The translations under genes and the position numbers were made by a program. The notes beneath the pieces were generated by a model, which ran no database searches, was not told the DNA's origin, and saw only the letters and a program-made list of their open reading frames with translations. From positions 1 to 64,000 of IMG/VR virus record IMGVR_UViG_3300010158_000053: DNA of 64,000 nucleotides; one strand, written 5' to 3'. The first letter of the stretch is position 1. Every line of letters begins with the position of its first letter. Shown here piece after piece: positions 1 to 8,897 of the stretch. Source of the stretch: a virus.

Positions 1-1718
1 ACACCTTGCTGACCTTGACTCATTCTGTGTAGAGTATTCAGTTCGTCCATTAATGCTTTGCCTGCTTGTTGAACATCACTAGTATGTTTCATAACTTCAT
101 ATGCAGTATCAACTGCGGCTAACATTTGTTCTTTGCTAGGACTCCAACCCTTACCTGTCTTGGCAAAATAGTTCATCATTGCCGGCAGGGTCTTTATTAA
201 ATGTGCTCGATAATCTTCTGGATCATCCTGTTGACCTTCCGCCACACCTTTCTTTGCCTTGACAGGTTTTTGTAAACCCTGTTTGATCAGTTCCATTAAA
301 TTCATAGCATCTTTCTCGCTTATAGTTCCTGGCAAACCTTGCATAAATGTTTGCAAGTCACCTGCTACCGCTGCGGCTCTCATTTTGGTTCCACTCATTC
401 CACTAACATCGTCCGAATCTGGATCACGCTCGCCTGCTGATACCACTCTAAGCATGGCGTACTGATATTCTTTACCGTTGTAATCATTTAACAATTTTTC
501 AAAATTTGCTACACGATCTGAACCAGCTACCATGATCAACTCTTGATACTTGCCATTCAAAACCTTAGCAGCTTCAATGGGAGTTCTAACAGTGGCATCA
601 CAGGCTACGAAATTAACACCAGGAAACATCTTGCGCAAATATGCAATTTTTTGTTCAACTGACAGGGGATTTGACTTGTGATCTTGTGTTTTTGACACAT
701 AAATTGCATGATCTGCGCCTTGTTGTTCTGCTATGTGCTTGACACTAGTGATCAACAATTCGTGCCCAATTGTAGGAGGTTGAAAACGTCCAAATGCAAA
801 TACAATTTTCTTGTTGCCGTTTTCCATTAGGCTTCTAAATATGGATCTATTTTCCTTAAATGTCTGTTGTATCTTGGCCAATGCTGCTTCTTTACCAGCA
901 CCTTTGGCGGTTCCTACTTCGCCACTCTTAACAGATATCATACTGGCAAATACACCCTTCATACGTTCACCGCTGCGGGGATTACGAATGTTGCGCTTGC
1001 ATTGTTGTAGTAAATCGTCAAAGCCAGCAGTTAAATCATACTGAAATAATAATTTTTGAACGTCATTAAAGTTTTTACTTGACCACAGTACTTCTCTATT
1101 GGCCTGTTTGAATGTACCTGGTTCATATGTTACCCTGCGCAGTTGTAATTCAACTCCACTTAGATTAAATTCGTATTCTTGATCTTGCGACAAAGGCTCT
1201 TTAATTTTAATACCCAACTTTTGAAACAATATGGCAGGGTCTGTTTCAATAGTGGCAATCTTGGTCAGTCCTAAAATCAATCCCTGTTCTTCAGCAGGCA
1301 TATCTAAAAAACTTTGTTTGAAACTTGCTTCTGCTGCATCTAATGCGACAATGTTATCAACCTGTGCGCTATACCCTAATGCATCATCGTGATAACGAAC
1401 GCTGACCAATTCACCTGCATTGTATGTTCTTTTACCTGCGTGTTTGGCACTGCTAAAAGGTACAATAACAGTTTCAGGCATCTTAGTAAAAAATGCCTGA
1501 AGTTCTTTTTTGATGGTCGCTTTGTCTTTGTCGCTTTGAATATGAACAACTAGGTCAATGTCACCAAAATCTTGTTTGTTAGGATTGCTATTATAACTTC
1601 CACTTGGAGTCATACTAACAAAGCCTGGAAACTTTGATAGTAGGTGTTGATACGATGCCAAGAATTGTTTAAAGTCTTGACGACTTTTTACTCTATCTGC
1701 TCCTGCTACGCCGCTCAT
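1..1718 (-). CDS. Nucleotidyltransferase / cytidylyltransferase-like fusion protein (partial)
   Basis: The reading frame opens with ATG at 1718 and runs off the left edge, so at least 572 residues are present and the C-terminus is missing. Residues about 38-60 carry a pol-beta-type nucleotidyltransferase signature, a GS turn followed by DIDLVVHI with a D-x-D metal pair at 53 and 55. From about residue 303 a second domain begins with the nucleotide-binding segment FAFGRFQPPTIGH, a TxGH variant of the HxGH motif of the cytidylyltransferase/NMN adenylyltransferase superfamily; SGTKMRAA near residue 444 resembles the ISSTxxR motif. Each domain is expected to transfer a nucleotidyl group, but the substrates are unknown. 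The start overlaps the stop of the upstream nucleotidyltransferase gene as TAATG, implying coupled translation. The domain reading is solid; the role is inferred only in general terms. Confidence 0.8.
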   Translation of the reverse strand, partial: MSGVAGADRVKSRQDFKQFLASYQHLLSKFPGFVSMTPSGSYNSNPNKQDFGDIDLVVHIQSDKDKATIKKELQAFFTKMPETVIVPFSSAKHAGKRTYNAGELVSVRYHDDALGYSAQVDNIVALDAAEASFKQSFLDMPAEEQGLILGLTKIATIETDPAILFQKLGIKIKEPLSQDQEYEFNLSGVELQLRRVTYEPGTFKQANREVLWSSKNFNDVQKLLFQYDLTAGFDDLLQQCKRNIRNPRSGERMKGVFASMISVKSGEVGTAKGAGKEAALAKIQQTFKENRSIFRSLMENGNKKIVFAFGRFQPPTIGHELLITSVKHIAEQQGADHAIYVSKTQDHKSNPLSVEQKIAYLRKMFPGVNFVACDATVRTPIEAAKVLNGKYQELIMVAGSDRVANFEKLLNDYNGKEYQYAMLRVVSAGERDPDSDDVSGMSGTKMRAAAVAGDLQTFMQGLPGTISEKDAMNLMELIKQGLQKPVKAKKGVAEGQQDDPEDYRAHLIKTLPAMMNYFAKTGKGWSPSKEQMLAAVDTAYEVMKHTSDVQQAGKALMDELNTLHRMSQGQQG

Positions 1719-2692
1719 TATTGTCTCACCTTTAATGCTGAATTGTCTGGGAGGAACTTGCCCGTTAGTCCCAATGCATCTTTACGTTTGCGCCATTCAT
1801 CTTGCATATCGTCTGGAATGTCTGCGCGAGTGCTGTCTAGGATTTTGAAGTAAATGTTTAACAATGTGCTGTATTCTTCAGGCTTCATTTTGGCTTTAAA
1901 TAGATTATGTAGTTTGTAATAATCTTCTGCATCTGCTTGGGTAATCTTAAATCCTAGTCGCTGACCTAATACCGCTAATGCACTGTCTGGATCGTGTGCA
2001 ATGATTTCGCCAGTGGATTTATCCTTGACTCCATTAACGTGATTAAAAGATAGTCCTGCTACTTGAAATGCAGCCAACATTAATTGTGTTCTATGTAGGC
2101 CCTTGATATTTGATTCTTTTGGATATGCTGCGGAATGATAACTAAACTTTAACCAATCTAAATTACCAATCATCCAATCAATTTGTACGCCACTTCCGAC
2201 GTGTTGTCCCTTGGCATCAATTTGTGGAAACAGTCCAAAGATGTTGCCATCAGTAACTTTCTTTTCATCACAATATAAACTAGGTGCGTGACTGTTGATA
2301 TGCAATGTTAACAATTTTAAGAACGCTTTCATACGACTTTGTTCTGGTGTGCTGCTACGGGCACGTTTTTGTAATGCTTCTGCTTCTGCTGCAACACCTG
2401 CTGGATCGATTCCCCAGGCTGCAATACTCGCATCACTCATTTCTTTGTCTAGTAACTCACTAGCACTAACACCTAAGTCAATGTCTCCGCTAACATCTTT
2501 CTTACCTACTGACCCTAGTGGAATAAAATGTTGGCTGTTAAATATGCCAGCCTTCTTTGGAAATATATGTTTTAATTCTGTAAAGTATGCAGCCAGCGTG
2601 GGCTCAATATCTTCACGTTTGATACTAGTAGTCTTACCTGCAAATACATTTCCGCCTTCCGTGAGGTAACTTAATAGTTCTGTTATTCTCAT
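1718..2692 (-). CDS. Pol-beta-type nucleotidyltransferase
   Basis: This 324-residue protein has the nucleotidyltransferase-fold signature GS (60-61) followed by SGDIDLGVS with the metal-binding pair D70 and D72. The rest does not match a family I can name. It is related in this motif to the N-terminal domain of the next gene, so the two may be a duplicated pair acting together. The N-terminus MRITELLSYLTE ends in L-T-E, the kind of site cut by T4-type prohead protease, and resembles the first residues of T4 Alt, so packaging in the capsid is possible but only inferred. The gene lies one base downstream of a 125-residue unknown gene. Confidence 0.7.
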   Translation of the reverse strand: MRITELLSYLTEGGNVFAGKTTSIKREDIEPTLAAYFTELKHIFPKKAGIFNSQHFIPLGSVGKKDVSGDIDLGVSASELLDKEMSDASIAAWGIDPAGVAAEAEALQKRARSSTPEQSRMKAFLKLLTLHINSHAPSLYCDEKKVTDGNIFGLFPQIDAKGQHVGSGVQIDWMIGNLDWLKFSYHSAAYPKESNIKGLHRTQLMLAAFQVAGLSFNHVNGVKDKSTGEIIAHDPDSALAVLGQRLGFKITQADAEDYYKLHNLFKAKMKPEEYSTLLNIYFKILDSTRADIPDDMQDEWRKRKDALGLTGKFLPDNSALKVRQ

Positions 2693-2693
2693 T

Positions 2694-3071
2694 TTATGCC
2701 CCTATCTTATAATGTTTGCCACTGGTGATATCTTCTCGATAGTGGTCGTATAATCGTTCACACATTTCTTTCATTAGTTCTTTGTCAAAGTTATTTTCAA
2801 AATGTCCAGGTAATTTTTTTTGATGATAAAATTCTTTGCAGCCTTTTTCAACCATTGGCATAAATTCTTTGGTCATTTCTTCTTTGTCCAAAGTTTTATT
2901 TTTATGTGATTTATGAATCTTTGTTGCAATTGGGTGGAAGAAATCCTTATGCAATTTATCGTGGTCAATAATAAACCAGAATAGGTCATTATTCATATTA
3001 TTGTCGTCCTTGTTTTTTGCCATCGTTTTGTTGATGTCAACACCCTTGCCAAAGAATTCTCTTAAAAACAT
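2694..3071 (-). CDS. Hypothetical charged protein, 125 aa
   Basis: I do not recognise this protein. It is rich in Lys, Asp, Glu and His and has no membrane segment. It reads as a soluble helical protein with a His/Asp-rich stretch around residues 33-55. A Shine-Dalgarno sequence (AAGGA) precedes the ATG, and a late-promoter-like AATAAATAC lies about 50 bases upstream at 3124-3132. It heads the run that leads into the two nucleotidyltransferase genes. Confidence 0.6.
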   Translation of the reverse strand: MFLREFFGKGVDINKTMAKNKDDNNMNNDLFWFIIDHDKLHKDFFHPIATKIHKSHKNKTLDKEEMTKEFMPMVEKGCKEFYHQKKLPGHFENNFDKELMKEMCERLYDHYREDITSGKHYKIGA

Positions 3072-3123
3072 ACTGGTTCCTTATTTCAATCGCAACTATA
3101 TATTACGATAGATATCCTATCGT

Positions 3124-3132
3124 GTATTTATT
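3124..3132 (-). promoter_or_regulatory. Late-promoter-like motif AATAAATAC
   Basis: Minus-strand AATAAATAC differs by one base from the T4 late-promoter octamer TATAAATA and lies upstream of the gene starting at 3071. The same nonamer recurs upstream of other genes in the window. The assignment rests on similarity alone. Confidence 0.4.
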
Positions 3133-3153
3133 CAACTTTAACCAAATAGTTAA

Positions 3154-3555
3154 TTAGTGATTATATAGAACGGATTGAACTGTACCGGCGTCTAATTCAA
3201 CGCGGCTTCTAACCCAGACAAAGTTGCCGTAGAAATTAAAAACGCTTACTGTAGAGGTATTTTGCTCCATTGCTTGGTAACTAGTCATACTAAAACTAGT
3301 GCCATCAACTGGGAACCAATCAGTATCTTGTGGAGCTGTGGCAAGAGTAGCTTGCATAGTGACCGTGCCAACAAATGTGTTATTGCAAGTATATTGTACG
3401 GTGTGTAAACCTACACTGGAACCATAGTATCCATCACCTTTTTCTTTTTGGCTAATGAATACTAGGGTATTTGTACCACTATTGGGGTATACAACAGCTA
3501 CGCTACTGGTACTGTTATATATGGGAAATTCTAAGCCGATACTGAGTGCTGACAT
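3154..3555 (-). CDS. Probable virion protein, 133 aa
   Basis: The protein is rich in Ser, Thr, Val, Gly and aromatic residues arranged like a beta-sandwich, typical of phage structural or fibre-associated proteins, with no catalytic motif that I recognise. I chose the ATG at 3555 (MSALSIGLEF) over an upstream TTG because AGGA lies seven bases before it and a late-promoter-like CATAAATAC sits about 22 bases upstream. The start overlaps the end of the preceding gene by about 25 bases. Virion location is inferred from composition and the promoter. Confidence 0.55.
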   Translation of the reverse strand: MSALSIGLEFPIYNSTSSVAVVYPNSGTNTLVFISQKEKGDGYYGSSVGLHTVQYTCNNTFVGTVTMQATLATAPQDTDWFPVDGTSFSMTSYQAMEQNTSTVSVFNFYGNFVWVRSRVELDAGTVQSVLYNH

Positions 3556-4247
3556 ACTTGTTCCTGATCTAGACAAGTATTTATGCTAGAACGCAGGATA
3601 AATTCCTCAACCTTGTGTACGTTATGACCCATGAATAATCCAATCATAGCCAGTGTGGACGAATCTTCCACTAGGATATATGGATTTTGCTGCCATCCCT
3701 GTATAAACCAATTAACCGTTGATCTAGGAATCTTAATTTTGTCACCGTAATTATGACTCCAAGATTCAAATTGAACTTTGGTATTTGCATTACATTCTGA
3801 TTTAAAGTAGACCTTATATCGATATTTCTGATGCGGTAAAGTATTTCGAATAACTTTTTTTGCACCGTTGTTAGTGATATAATCAAACTCCAAGTCACTT
3901 GCTGGTTCATATACTTCAGCTATATAAGGTGTCAGTTCTTTTATGATAGAATTGTAAAGTTCTTTATCTTTACAATATATACTAAAAATACTTTGCTCTG
4001 CTCTGATTTGTATTTCTTTGTCCAAGAATGGAATCAAGGACCTTGTGAATTTTAACAGGCGTGGTTTATCAACTTGTCTACGCTTGGCAGGCCACCCTAC
4101 AATACCGTTACTTTTATTGTGACAGAAGTTTAAAGTTTCCGCAACACTGGTCCGTTTGATTCTCCACGATCCTTCAACGTTGCACCTAATTTTATAAGGC
4201 CACTTGCCGTAAAACAATTTAGATGTTGCTTGCTTGTTGTATGTCAT
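3531..4247 (-). CDS. Hypothetical protein, 238 aa
   Basis: I do not recognise this protein. It is basic and mixed alpha/beta, with no signal or membrane segment. The ATG at 4247 is preceded by AAAGG seven bases away. The start overlaps the 3' end of the clpA-like gene by 29 bases and the end overlaps the next structural-type gene, so it is probably translated as part of the same message. Confidence 0.55.
   Translation of the reverse strand: MTYNKQATSKLFYGKWPYKIRCNVEGSWRIKRTSVAETLNFCHNKSNGIVGWPAKRRQVDKPRLLKFTRSLIPFLDKEIQIRAEQSIFSIYCKDKELYNSIIKELTPYIAEVYEPASDLEFDYITNNGAKKVIRNTLPHQKYRYKVYFKSECNANTKVQFESWSHNYGDKIKIPRSTVNWFIQGWQQNPYILVEDSSTLAMIGLFMGHNVHKVEEFILRSSINTCLDQEQVCQHSVSA
3577..3585 (-). 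promoter_or_regulatory. Late-promoter-like motif CATAAATAC
   Basis: Minus-strand CATAAATAC, matching the T4 late octamer at seven of eight positions, lies about 22 bases before the ATG at 3555 and inside the end of the upstream gene. Confidence 0.5.
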
Positions 4248-6489
4248 TTTTAACCTTTACTACTGGCAGGGGATCAATAAAGTTCAACTTTAATTTGTTA
4301 TCATCAAGTGTAATTTCAACTACCCCGCCATTAGTTAACTTACCAAATAAAATCTCTTTGCTTAATGGTTTCTTAATCATGTCATCAATAGTACGTTGTA
4401 ATGGACGTGCGCCCATTTTACTATCAAAGCCTTTATTAACTAGGTACTCTAATGCATCGTTAGTAGGTTTAACGTGAATGTTTTTATCCTTAACTAGTGC
4501 ATTGAGTTCACCGATAAACTTCTTAACAATAAGAATCATTGTGGTCTTGTCTAATTTGCCAAAGCGGATAACACCATCTAACCGATTGCGAAACTCTGGA
4601 GCAAAGAACTTGCTAACAGCATCTTTGGGATCACTGTCACGTTCCAAACTACCAAAACCCACTGCATTTTTTTCAGCATCAGCTGCACCCAAATTACTTG
4701 TCATAATGATAATAGCATTGCGACCATCTGCTTTCTTACCATTACTACCAGTTATAAATCCATTATCCATCAATTGCAACATAACAGTTAGCACATCTGG
4801 GTGAGCCTTTTCAACTTCGTCTAACAATAGAACACAGTTAGGATTCTCTTGCAAACTTGTAATCAGTTGTCCAGCATTGTCGTCAAAGCCAACATATCCT
4901 GGGGGAGCACCGATAAACTTGGCCACACTATGTTTCTCTTGGAACTCGCTCATATCAAAGCGAACAAGTTTTGTTCCCATATTAGATGCAAGTTGTTTAG
5001 CCGCTTCTGTTTTACCAACACCCGTGGGGCCAACAAATAGAAAACTACCAACTGGTTTGTTTAAAGATTTTAATCCAGACTGTGCAATAAACACCTTGTC
5101 CAACAAACTTTCAATAGCAGTTTCTTGGCCATATACTTTGGCCTTCATATTCTTTTCTAGGTTAGCTAAATTAGTATTGTCTTTATTGCTTAATTGTTCC
5201 AATGGAATGTTAGCAATCTTACTGATCTCAAACAAGATTTCAGCATGGTCAACTGTTCCACCTTCTTCGTCACGTACTTTAAAACGAGCACAGGCGCAGT
5301 CAATCAAATCAATTGCCTTGTCAGGTAACTTCTTATCAGTCATATATTTGACACTGTACTTAACTGAGTCAATGATTGCTTGATTAGTAATCTTAACACC
5401 GTGATGTTTTTCGTAATACTTTTTAAGACCTTTCATAATCTTAACAGCAGTTGCTTCATTGGGCTCGTCAATAGTGACACGTTGGAAACGGCGCATCAAT
5501 GCACGATCTTTTTCAAAGTGTTTACGATATTCTTCCCACGTTGTACTGGCAATAACTTTGATCTTGCCGCGGCCCAATGTTGATTTAAGCATATTAGCCA
5601 TATCATTGCTGCCGCCGCCACTAGTACCAGCACCATTCATCATATGTGCTTCGTCAATAAACAGAATACAGTTGCCTTTCTTTTCAAGGCCACCAATAAC
5701 TGCTTTCAATCGTTCTTCAAAATCACCACGATATTTACTGCCTGCCAACAATGCACTGATATCCAAACTATAAACAGTATGTTCTTGGATAAATTTAGGT
5801 ACAGTATTTTCTACAATTTTGCGAGCAAGGCCTTCTGCAATAGCAGTCTTACCAACACCTGGATCACCAATCAAAATTGCATTAGCTTTTGTACGGCGAG
5901 CCAATACCAATTCAATTTCTTCAATCTCTTTATCTCGACCAATAACTGGGTCAATTTTTTTACTCTTAGCTTTGGCAGTTAAATCAGTACAGAATTGAGT
6001 AATCATTCGAGCAATTTGGGGATTAACATTCTTTTCTTCTTCAACAACTTCTTCACGTGCCGATTCTTTGTTTAAGAATGTAATAAACTTATCTTTATCA
6101 ATGTTGGCTTTGTTAATAAAGAAGTTTGCGTGACTTTTCTTTTCACTAAACATACTGATAAAACAATCAACAGGTTCAATAATCTGACGTCCGCTGAATA
6201 GTACTTGGGTAAACGCACGATTCAACATACGATCCAGTATATCAGTTTTCTTAGGTTTTTCTACGTCAGGATTTACAATGTCACCTAATTCGTTTTCAAT
6301 ATATAATTCAACGTCTTGCTTTAGCTGAGTAATATCGGCACCAAAAGAAGTTAATATAGCTGTGAATGATTCATTGTTCAGCATACTATACAAAAAATGC
6401 TCCAGTGTAATGTACTCGTGGTTATTAACACCAGCTACATTAATTGCATTTTCAAAGATTTGTTCCAGATCTTTATTTGGTTCCAACAT
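4219..6489 (-). CDS. clpA: ClpA-like AAA+ unfoldase
   Basis: At 756 residues the protein is nearly the length of E. coli ClpA (758). It has an N-terminal Clp-N double repeat (about 1-150), a first AAA+ module with Walker A GDPGVGKT at 208-215 and Walker B LFIDEAH near 277-282, and a second module with GPTGVGKT at 487-494 and LLLDEVE near 555-560. It lacks the long middle domain of ClpB. A VGF tripeptide at 610-612 lies where ClpA and ClpX carry the IGF/IGL loop that docks on ClpP, so it should be able to form a protease with ClpP. The phage encodes its own ClpP at 37.2 kb and a tmRNA at 63.5 kb whose tag ends in LAA, a classic ClpA substrate. The gene follows the deformylase gene directly. 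No ClpS adaptor gene is seen. Pairing with the phage ClpP is inferred. Confidence 0.92.
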   Translation of the reverse strand: MLEPNKDLEQIFENAINVAGVNNHEYITLEHFLYSMLNNESFTAILTSFGADITQLKQDVELYIENELGDIVNPDVEKPKKTDILDRMLNRAFTQVLFSGRQIIEPVDCFISMFSEKKSHANFFINKANIDKDKFITFLNKESAREEVVEEEKNVNPQIARMITQFCTDLTAKAKSKKIDPVIGRDKEIEEIELVLARRTKANAILIGDPGVGKTAIAEGLARKIVENTVPKFIQEHTVYSLDISALLAGSKYRGDFEERLKAVIGGLEKKGNCILFIDEAHMMNGAGTSGGGSNDMANMLKSTLGRGKIKVIASTTWEEYRKHFEKDRALMRRFQRVTIDEPNEATAVKIMKGLKKYYEKHHGVKITNQAIIDSVKYSVKYMTDKKLPDKAIDLIDCACARFKVRDEEGGTVDHAEILFEISKIANIPLEQLSNKDNTNLANLEKNMKAKVYGQETAIESLLDKVFIAQSGLKSLNKPVGSFLFVGPTGVGKTEAAKQLASNMGTKLVRFDMSEFQEKHSVAKFIGAPPGYVGFDDNAGQLITSLQENPNCVLLLDEVEKAHPDVLTVMLQLMDNGFITGSNGKKADGRNAIIIMTSNLGAADAEKNAVGFGSLERDSDPKDAVSKFFAPEFRNRLDGVIRFGKLDKTTMILIVKKFIGELNALVKDKNIHVKPTNDALEYLVNKGFDSKMGARPLQRTIDDMIKKPLSKEILFGKLTNGGVVEITLDDNKLKLNFIDPLPVVKVKNDIQQASNI

Positions 6490-6989
6490 TATTTAAATTT
6501 CCTATTTTTAAGTTTCTTAACTGCCATAGCCCATTTTAAGGGGCTAATCCTATCTTTAAACACAATGCCTTCTAAATGATCCAATTCGTGAAGAAAGCAT
6601 TTACAATTATATCCGTCAAATTCTGATTCTTGCCATTCACCTTTACTATTTTGCCACCGAGCCTTAATTGCTGTGGGACGTTTAATATTAACATAGATAC
6701 CGGGAAAACTCAAACATCCTTCTTCCAAATCTTCGATAGTATCAGTTGTTGCTACTACGATTGGATTGAAAAATGCCTGTGCCAATTCAGGAGTTGCCTT
6801 GTGTCCCATAACAAAGACACGCAAAGGCAGTCCAACTTGTGTTGCTGCAAGTCCAATCCCATCATTAGCCAACATAGTTTCTATGAGCTCCTGTTCTAAT
6901 TTAACTGGATCTAAGACACAATTCTCAAAATCAAATTCTTCAGTTTTTTCTCGAAGCATATTATCAGGAAATTTTACAATGTTTAACAT
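6489..6989 (-). CDS. def: Peptide deformylase
   Basis: The enzyme removes the formyl group from the initiator methionine of new proteins. All three family motifs are present: GIGLAATQ (44-51), EGCLS (90-94) with the metal-binding Cys, and HELDH (134-138) with the two metal-binding His and catalytic Glu. At 166 residues it is full length, whereas many marine phage deformylases are shorter. The stop overlaps the first base of the clpA-like gene, and a dnaJ-like gene lies just upstream, so protein maturation, folding and degradation enzymes appear to share one operon. Confidence 0.95.
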   Translation of the reverse strand: MLNIVKFPDNMLREKTEEFDFENCVLDPVKLEQELIETMLANDGIGLAATQVGLPLRVFVMGHKATPELAQAFFNPIVVATTDTIEDLEEGCLSFPGIYVNIKRPTAIKARWQNSKGEWQESEFDGYNCKCFLHELDHLEGIVFKDRISPLKWAMAVKKLKNRKFK

Positions 6990-6997
6990 AGTTTTAT

Positions 6998-7831
6998 TTA
7001 AATGGTTAGTTGTTTCAACAGTTCTTTTTGCGTATCTGTAAAGTTGGTTGGTATAGTGATATTAATGCTTAATAGCATACGACCTTTAAATCTATTATCA
7101 TTTACTTTGGGCATTCCATAACCAGCAGCCGCAAGTATTTGTCCGTGCTGTGTACCTGGCGGAATTTTGATATCTAATAGTGCACCGTTTATGGCGGATA
7201 TTTGAACAGTCTTGCCTAGTATTGCATCAATACAATTAACGTCTATTGTGCGAACTAAGTCATCGCCTTGTCTACCAAAGGTGTGATGTTGTTGTACTTG
7301 TACAGTTAGATGTATATCACCTCTAGGAGCATTGGGCACACTATCATCGCCCATACCTGCCAGTCGCAATGTCATCCCGTCACTAATGCCCGCAGGAATT
7401 TTAATTTCTAAAACTTGATCTCGGCCAGTTGGTAGTTGAAGATTGGCAATCATATCCTTACCGTTAAATGCTTCTTCCAAAGTAATAACAGTTTGGATAT
7501 TCAATATTCTATTTCTGGCCTGTTGCTGTGGCCTCTGCCCAAACATATTTCCAAAAGGATGCCCGCCACCGCCAAACATTTGTCCAAAGATATCTTCAAA
7601 GCCTGGGGGCATTCCGCCACCAAACCCGCCATTGAATTGTGGTTGAGGATTATCGTATTGTGCCCGCTTGTCCGGATCACTTAATGTGCGATATGCTTCC
7701 TCCACTTCTTGAAACTTTTTGGTATCCCCGCCTTTATCCGGATGATGCTGGCTAGCCAACTTACGATATGCACGTTTGATATCGTCTGGACTTGAATTTT
7801 TATTGACGCCTAAGGTATTGTAATGATCCAT
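6998..7831 (-). CDS. DnaJ/CbpA-like co-chaperone
   Basis: The N-terminal J-domain (about 1-68) contains the HPD tripeptide at 30-32 that stimulates Hsp70 ATPase activity. It is followed by a Gly/Phe-rich linker (about 75-105) and two beta-rich C-terminal client-binding domains. The Cys-rich zinc-finger region of DnaJ proper is absent, so this is a class B (CbpA-like) J-protein. No phage DnaK is seen, so it presumably acts with host DnaK. A strong sigma70 promoter inside a 13-bp inverted repeat precedes it; the leader carries no clear Shine-Dalgarno sequence. Deformylase and ClpA-like genes follow. Confidence 0.93.
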   Translation of the reverse strand: MDHYNTLGVNKNSSPDDIKRAYRKLASQHHPDKGGDTKKFQEVEEAYRTLSDPDKRAQYDNPQPQFNGGFGGGMPPGFEDIFGQMFGGGGHPFGNMFGQRPQQQARNRILNIQTVITLEEAFNGKDMIANLQLPTGRDQVLEIKIPAGISDGMTLRLAGMGDDSVPNAPRGDIHLTVQVQQHHTFGRQGDDLVRTIDVNCIDAILGKTVQISAINGALLDIKIPPGTQHGQILAAAGYGMPKVNDNRFKGRMLLSINITIPTNFTDTQKELLKQLTI

Positions 7832-7838
7832 AATAGAA

Positions 7839-7869
7839 AAAAGGTATAGTAAATTATACTATACCTTTT
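7839..7869 (-). terminator. 13-bp inverted repeat, terminator and possible operator
   Basis: Perfect 13-base arms (7839-7851 and 7857-7869) with a five-base loop are followed on the minus strand by a T-run. This would terminate transcription of the small exported-protein gene upstream. The same repeat encloses the -10 box of the dnaJ promoter, so it could also be an operator. Confidence 0.6.
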
Positions 7870-7881
7870 AACAGTAGTCAA
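7853..7881 (-). promoter_or_regulatory. Sigma70 promoter of the dnaJ-def-clpA run
   Basis: TTGACT (7876-7881) and TATAAT (7853-7858) are separated by 17 bases on the minus strand. The -10 lies in the centre of a perfect inverted repeat. Confidence 0.8.
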
Positions 7882-7887
7882 GTAAAA

Positions 7888-8094
7888 TTATTTCTTAACT
7901 GGAACTACATCGGAGCCTTCTAACTTTTTATGAACTTTGATTGTTTTGCAATCTTGTGCTGGTTTGCCAGTTTTTTTGTCCATCACAGGCTTGCCTGCTT
8001 TGTCCATTTTATCGTGGCATACTTGTTTTGTTTCTGCTTCAGCAAATGCGGTAGTTGCCAATGTAAATGCTAATAATGCTAATATTTTTTTCAT
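7888..8094 (-). CDS. Small exported lysine-rich protein, 68 aa
   Basis: A clear signal peptide (MKK, hydrophobic core, cleavage after AFA near residue 18) is followed by a short mature chain rich in Lys and Asp with two Cys residues that could form a disulphide in the periplasm. I do not recognise a family. It follows a 47-residue membrane protein and precedes the terminator-promoter element of the dnaJ operon. Its place at the end of the lysis and membrane cassette suggests an envelope role, which is inference. Confidence 0.65.
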   Translation of the reverse strand: MKKILALLAFTLATTAFAEAETKQVCHDKMDKAGKPVMDKKTGKPAQDCKTIKVHKKLEGSDVVPVKK

Positions 8095-8095
8095 G

Positions 8096-8239
8096 TTATC
8101 TCCAAAAGAATAGTAATGTTTTTAATTTGTCAATATACTTTTGCAAGTATTTTTCTTGAAAAGTTTTTGCATAAATTGGCTGTGGAAAATTCCATCCAAT
8201 AAATGCGCCAACCATAATCCAAAATAGTGTTTCTAACAT
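8096..8239 (-). CDS. Small membrane protein, 47 aa
   Basis: The frame starts at ATG 8239, after AAGGA with good spacing, and encodes one N-terminal membrane segment (LFWIMVGAFIGW) followed by a basic helical tail. It fits between the holin-like gene and the small exported-protein gene without disrupting either. The function is unknown; a helper of lysis is a guess from context. Confidence 0.6.
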   Translation of the reverse strand: MLETLFWIMVGAFIGWNFPQPIYAKTFQEKYLQKYIDKLKTLLFFWR

Positions 8240-8248
8240 AAGTGTTCC

Positions 8249-8884
8249 TTATAATACTGGATCTATTTGTGGAGCAGGAGCAGGTTTGCCCCCAAATCCT
8301 GTTACGACTGCTGGGGTTGTTGACGCCGCTGCAATTGGGGTCGTTCCCCAACTTGGTGCTGGTGCAACTGCTGCTCCGGTCGCTGGTGAACCAAAACCAC
8401 CGGAGTTGCCGAAGCCTCCTGCTGACGGAGTGCCAAATGCTGAAGTCCCGCCCCCAAATCCTGTTGTTGGTACCGTTGAGTTGCCATTGCCAAATCCTCC
8501 TGTACTCATGGTGTTACCGCCTAATGGCATACCACCGCTGCCAAAACCGCCACTCATAGCCCCGCTAGGTTGTGTAACAGTTTGAGTAGTCGCTGTTGGG
8601 TTAGCAGCAGTGCCTGCTAATTTTTCTTGTGTACGACCAAATGCACTGATACCTAATACTGCACCCATTGCAATGTGGAATAATCCAGCACCTTGAAGTG
8701 TTAACGGATTCCATTGTGTGATGGGCATATGCATTGTGGCCTGTAGCAGGCTCCATAAGACTGGAAATACTGCCATGTCTAATAGACAAATTAGCATATA
8801 CATCCACCCCATCATTGGACGCCATAGGTTTTGCATCCAATTAGGATCTTTTTTACTTTGTTCTTGTTCTTGTTCGTCTGCCAT
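8249..8884 (-). CDS. Putative 3TM-type holin
   Basis: The first about 100 residues contain hydrophobic segments (about 24-48 and 66-82) around a QWNPLTLQGAGLFHIAMGAVLGISA stretch, similar to the holin family with three membrane segments found in gene transfer agents and T4-like marine phages, with a FGRTQEK tail. A long low-complexity Gly/Pro/Ala/Thr-rich C-terminus (about 100-211) is unusual and may be cytoplasmic or periplasmic. Endolysin and spanin-type genes follow upstream in the same direction. The holin call rests on remembered family resemblance and context. Confidence 0.65.
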   Translation of the reverse strand: MADEQEQEQSKKDPNWMQNLWRPMMGWMYMLICLLDMAVFPVLWSLLQATMHMPITQWNPLTLQGAGLFHIAMGAVLGISAFGRTQEKLAGTAANPTATTQTVTQPSGAMSGGFGSGGMPLGGNTMSTGGFGNGNSTVPTTGFGGGTSAFGTPSAGGFGNSGGFGSPATGAAVAPAPSWGTTPIAAASTTPAVVTGFGGKPAPAPQIDPVL

Positions 8885-8897
8885 TTGTTGCTCCTAA

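Noticed and set aside
8130-8351. 73-codon minus-strand ORF
   Set aside because: It overlaps the holin gene end and a better-supported 47-residue gene with a proper ribosome site in another frame.
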